From JAGPCK01 sp041675505 (lineage in GTDB: Bacteria > Bacteroidota > Bacteroidia > UKL13-3), in the NCBI GenBank assembly GCA_041675505.1, contig JBAYTR010000018.1, positions 17,890-81,889 on the forward strand: a DNA stretch of 64,000 nt. Direction: 5' to 3'. The position numbers and the translations under genes are program-made. The number at the start of each line of letters is the position of its first letter. The stretch's first letter is position 1. Below are positions 60,983 through 64,000 of the stretch, in pieces. The notes beneath the pieces were generated by a model. That model did not search any database. It was not told the DNA's origin and saw nothing but the letters and a program-made list of their open reading frames with translations.

Positions 60983-62134
60983 TTACTTCAATACAATTTT
61001 CTTGACTGCTTTTTGTCCGTTGCTGAATTCTACCTGCAACACATAGATGCCCGCACTCAATTCATTTCTATTAAGCTGCACTGTTCCATCCTGAACAGTT
61101 AATGAAGTAGTTGTACCTATTGTACTCAACAGATTCGCCTGAGCTATTGACTCGCCTGTTGCGGTTGTCAAATGCAGCACGTCAGCAGCAGGATTCGGAA
61201 ATACCTGCAACACCTCATCTTCATTTATTTCTTTTACACTTACTCCCGGATTAAAATTAAAAAATGAATACACCGGATAATGGTCGGAAGTGGTATTGGC
61301 GTAATCTGTTAGATAATTATTGAGCGGAAACACTCTGGCCGAACCTGCTTCATACGTTTGGTTAAGTGTTTTGTTAATCATAATGTGGTCAATAAAACTG
61401 TTGGCATAAGAAGCCACTGTTGTTTCCCCGTTTTGATTGCGCGCTAAAGTGGTAAAAAAGTAATCGGACGGTGCAGTCAAAATTGATTTAAAAGGTGTGA
61501 TGGAATCTTTGTAAATGGAGGTAGTCAGCCTGTCGTTCCAATCACCTATCACAGCCACTTTCCTACCGCTCATATTTTGATCCATGTACTCTCTAAGAAT
61601 TGAACCCGCAGCTTTGCGGTCATAATACGATTGAAGCTTTTCAGCATCGGTACCAACATTGGCTTTCAGGTGCAGTACAATTACAATAAGTGTATCCAGC
61701 TTGGGTAAACTATCCGACACCAACCGCACTTCCAAGGGCAAACGTCCATTGGCAAATTCGTTGGCATACTGATTTAAAATAAGTCCTGAGGTAACTCTGC
61801 GAAACAAACTTTTTTTCCAGATGAGCGCTGTTTTTTGTGTTTGCGAATAACTGGCCAGTACATACCCATACTCAGGCAATTCGTTCATTAAGGCAACAAA
61901 GGTATTGGGGTTCGATACCTCCTCTAATCCCCAAATGTCTATGTCAGAATTCTGCAATACCGTTTTGATATTGTTGTATTGCAAAGTTTCATTGGTTGGG
62001 CCAAATTGAGTACTGCCAAACCACTCCACGTTCCAACAGGCAATTTCAGTTTTGCCTGCCGCACCTACCTTTGGCACCTGTGCGGTTACCACACCTGCTA
62101 CCAGCAGCAACAGCACCTTCAAAAAATACTTCAT
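60983..62134 (-). CDS. Secreted endonuclease/exonuclease/phosphatase-family protein with T9SS sorting domain
   Basis: A 383-residue protein with signal MKYFLKVLLLLVAGVVTAQ. The EEP domain shows IACWNVEWFGS, DIWGLEEVSN (metal-binding Glu), VIVLHLKANVGTD, VAVIGDWNDRLTTS (Asp, Asn) and TTSDHYPVYSFF (Asp, His), so catalytic residues are intact. The C-terminus is a T9SS domain (LQVFPNPAADVLHLTTAT, LSAGIYVLQVEF, KKIVLK). It probably hydrolyses extracellular DNA or phosphoesters for nutrient recovery. Confidence 0.87.
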   Translation of the reverse strand: MKYFLKVLLLLVAGVVTAQVPKVGAAGKTEIACWNVEWFGSTQFGPTNETLQYNNIKTVLQNSDIDIWGLEEVSNPNTFVALMNELPEYGYVLASYSQTQKTALIWKKSLFRRVTSGLILNQYANEFANGRLPLEVRLVSDSLPKLDTLIVIVLHLKANVGTDAEKLQSYYDRKAAGSILREYMDQNMSGRKVAVIGDWNDRLTTSIYKDSITPFKSILTAPSDYFFTTLARNQNGETTVASYANSFIDHIMINKTLNQTYEAGSARVFPLNNYLTDYANTTSDHYPVYSFFNFNPGVSVKEINEDEVLQVFPNPAADVLHLTTATGESIAQANLLSTIGTTTSLTVQDGTVQLNRNELSAGIYVLQVEFSNGQKAVKKIVLK

Positions 62135-62229
62135 GCAGCAAAGTTCTTCTTTTTACCTCAAGTAAGCACCACGCTTTCAAAAAGATTGGAATCCTGCGTA
62201 TATTCGCCCTCTATTTTACTCTTTTTACT

Positions 62230-63741
62230 ATGCACGAATTAAGCGAACAGGAATTACAACGCAGGGCAGCCATGCATGAGCTGCGTCAGTTGGGCATTGA
62301 GCCTTACCCCGCTGAAACCTATGAGGTAAATGCCTCGGCCAAAGAAATTATTGAGAACTACGAAAACAATAAGATTGAATACAAAAATGTGAGCATGGCC
62401 GGCCGCATCATGACCCGCAGAATTATGGGTAATGCCGCATTTGCTGTTTTGCAGGACAGCTCAGGTAAAATACAGATTTACGTAAAACGTGATGATGTCT
62501 GCCCCGGTGAAGACAAAACCTTGTACAATACTGTGTTCAAAAAACTGCTCGATATTGGAGACATTATCGGAGTAAAAGGGTACGTGTTTACCACCCAAAC
62601 AGGTGAAACTACTTTGCACGTTACCGAATTTAAAGTGTTGAGCAAATCATTAAAACCACTTCCGGTGGTGAAAGAAAAAGACGGTGAAAAATACGATGCC
62701 GTTAGCGATACTGAATTGCGTTACCGCCAGCGCTACGTGGATTTGATTATTAATCCTGACGTCCGGGAAACTTTCCGCAAACGTACACAACTGATGAATA
62801 CCATGCGCGAGTACCTGAATGAAAAAGGTTACCTCGAAGTGGAAACCCCCATACTGCAACCTTTGTATGGTGGTGCCGCGGCACGTCCGTTTAAGACACA
62901 CCACAACACACTCGACATGACTTTGTACCTGCGCATTGCAAATGAGTTGTATTTAAAGCGTTTGATTGTAGGCGGATACGATGGTGTGTATGAATTCTCC
63001 AAAGACTTCCGCAACGAAGGTATGAGTCGTTTTCATAACCCTGAGTTTACACAAATTGAACTGTACGTGGCTTACAAAGACTACTACTGGATGATGGATT
63101 TGGTAGAAGAGATGGTAGAAAAAGTAGCCCTGGCCTTACACGGCAGCACCGAAGTAAAAGTGGGCGAACACGTAATCAACTTTCAGCGCCCGTGGAAACG
63201 TTACACCATGTACGGGGCCATAAAAGAATTTACGGGAGTCGACATCAGCGAAATGGACGAACAAACCATGTATGCCGAGGCGAAAAAAATGCACGTGCCT
63301 TTGGATGCCAGCATGGGCCGCGGAAAAATTATTGATTCGATATTTGGGGAGAAAGTAGAACCTTTCCTGATACAGCCTACATTCATTACAGATTATCCGG
63401 TAGAGATGTCACCACTGGCGAAAAAACACCGCGAAAAAGAAGGACTGGTAGAACGTTTTGAAGCCATTTGCAACGGCAAAGAAATATGCAATTCCTTCTC
63501 TGAATTGAATGACCCCATTGACCAACGTCTGCGTTTTGAACACCAGTTGGAATTGGGCAAACGCGGTGACGATGAAGCCATGATGCTGGATGAGGATTTC
63601 CTGCGTGCACTGGAATACGGTATGCCGCCAACAGCTGGATTAGGCATAGGAATAGATCGCTTGAGTATGATTATGACCAACTCGCCTTCTATACAAGATG
63701 TGTTGTTCTTCCCTCAAATGCGACCTGAACAAACTATATAG
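62230..63741 (+). CDS. lysS: Lysyl-tRNA synthetase, class II
   Basis: A 503-residue enzyme from ATG 62230 (MHELSEQELQRRAAMHELRQ). The longer open frame upstream runs antisense over the neighbouring signal peptide region and is rejected. An OB-fold anticodon domain (VSMAGRIMTRRIMGNAAFAV, DSSGKIQIYVKRD) precedes the class II core with motif 2 (YEFSKDFRNEGMSRFHNPEF) and motif 3 (PPTAGLGIGIDRLSMIM). Length is standard. Confidence 0.95.
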   Translation: MHELSEQELQRRAAMHELRQLGIEPYPAETYEVNASAKEIIENYENNKIEYKNVSMAGRIMTRRIMGNAAFAVLQDSSGKIQIYVKRDDVCPGEDKTLYNTVFKKLLDIGDIIGVKGYVFTTQTGETTLHVTEFKVLSKSLKPLPVVKEKDGEKYDAVSDTELRYRQRYVDLIINPDVRETFRKRTQLMNTMREYLNEKGYLEVETPILQPLYGGAAARPFKTHHNTLDMTLYLRIANELYLKRLIVGGYDGVYEFSKDFRNEGMSRFHNPEFTQIELYVAYKDYYWMMDLVEEMVEKVALALHGSTEVKVGEHVINFQRPWKRYTMYGAIKEFTGVDISEMDEQTMYAEAKKMHVPLDASMGRGKIIDSIFGEKVEPFLIQPTFITDYPVEMSPLAKKHREKEGLVERFEAICNGKEICNSFSELNDPIDQRLRFEHQLELGKRGDDEAMMLDEDFLRALEYGMPPTAGLGIGIDRLSMIMTNSPSIQDVLFFPQMRPEQTI

Positions 63742-64000
63742 CCGCTGATTTCGCTGATTGCCGCTGATTGAAACAGTGCCTCTCAGCAAAATCTGTGGCC
63801 AAAATAACAAAGACTAAAAGAAAAGACTCCCCAAAGGCTGCCACTGATTGCACTGATTAATTTTTTCTTTTCTGTGTAATCTGTGGCTTAAAGAATAAGA
63901 CTAAAAAGAAAAGACTACCCAAAGGATGCCACTGATTGCACTGATTATTTTTTACTTCTCTGTGGAATCTGTGGCTTAAAGAATAAGACTAAAAAGAAAA
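63742..64000. repeat. 88-bp tandem repeat array after lysS, running off the window
   Basis: The block ATCTGTGG recurs at 63791, 63879 and 63967, exactly 88 bases apart. Each unit contains ATCTGTGGC, a purine-rich AAGACTA..AAAAGACT..CCCAAAGG stretch and CCACTGATTGCACTGATTA. The second and third units are almost identical, the first is more divergent, and degenerate CGCTGATT pieces (63745-63770) precede it. No coding frame is supported. The array continues beyond position 64000. Confidence 0.85.

Noticed and set aside
61996..62229. N-terminal extension of lysS
   Set aside because: The added ~78 residues are antisense to the signal peptide region of the secreted phosphodiesterase gene and do not resemble LysS; the family start MHELSEQE is at 62230.
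63742..64000. Possible CRISPR array at the window end
   Set aside because: Units are 88 bases with near-identical content throughout; there are no short repeats alternating with unique spacers and no cas genes.

Overview
The window is chromosomal DNA from a member of the Bacteroidota, probably of the Chitinophagales/Sphingobacteriia kind. Supporting signs are C-terminal type IX secretion (T9SS) sorting domains on three secreted proteins, a TonB-dependent receptor with an N-terminal carboxypeptidase-regulatory-like domain, phylum-restricted families (DUF2480, IPExxxVDY, DUF5606, DUF2851), the acpP-fabF-rnc / pyk arrangement, and TAnnTTTG-type -7 promoter elements. Base composition is moderate, with three clearly AT-richer islands (about 13.7-15.4 kb, 28.7-31.6 kb and 52.0-55.7 kb) that look acquired or fast evolving. 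No rRNA, tRNA or CRISPR array was seen. No gene-free stretch exceeds 300 bases.

Layout. 0-7.9 kb: a tightly packed plus-strand run with a sugar-nucleotide epimerase end, rfbD, tryptophanase, an OsmC protein, tyrosine phenol-lyase, a NorC-like cytochrome c, a divergent NorB-like haem-copper protein, proline dehydrogenase and queD. 7.9-10.4 kb: NAD synthesis genes nadA-nadB on the minus strand. 10.5-12.3 kb: an MbnP/MbnH-type pair (lipoprotein plus dihaem MauG-like enzyme) behind an FNR-like palindrome. 12.4-15.4 kb: an esterase, a small membrane protein with a Cys/His/Met-rich tail, and a two-gene ATPase plus TOPRIM pair resembling OLD/PARIS-type phage defence. 15.4-28.5 kb: the fused B12-dependent mutase icmF, a DUF5606 protein, an M3 peptidase, a two-component-like sensor that lacks its phospho-accepting histidine, an overlooked 58-residue lipoprotein, an FAH hydrolase, an M23 peptidase, a peroxiredoxin and a TonB protein.

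28.5-31.6 kb: three unrelated AT-rich minus-strand genes separated by related short repeats, arranged like a cassette array. 31.7-48 kb: a TPR histidine kinase, a TonB-dependent receptor, citrate synthase, pyrF, several conserved Bacteroidota proteins, aminopeptidase P, an acyltransferase, a dicarboxylate/amino-acid symporter, a thioesterase and AlkC. 48-52 kb: a WYL regulator recently broken by a 13-base templated insertion, an ATPase-nuclease gene bracketed by two copies of one palindrome, and class I fumarase. 52-56.2 kb: four co-oriented surface/secreted protein genes behind a perfect 42-bp palindrome. 56.2-64 kb: DUF2480, pyruvate kinase and IPExxxVDY divergent from acpP-fabF-rnc, a secreted phosphodiesterase-like protein, lysS, and an 88-bp tandem repeat running off the window.

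The metabolic picture is of a heterotroph that uses amino acids (Trp, Tyr, Pro) and short or branched acyl-CoAs, with a TCA cycle (citrate synthase, fumarase), haem-based redox modules and surface display by T9SS. The most unusual items are the palindrome-bracketed ATPase-nuclease gene, the NorB-like protein missing canonical metal ligands, the ATPase/TOPRIM pair, the cassette-like repeat array and the MbnP/MbnH pair. All identifications are from reading the sequence; no database search was run.
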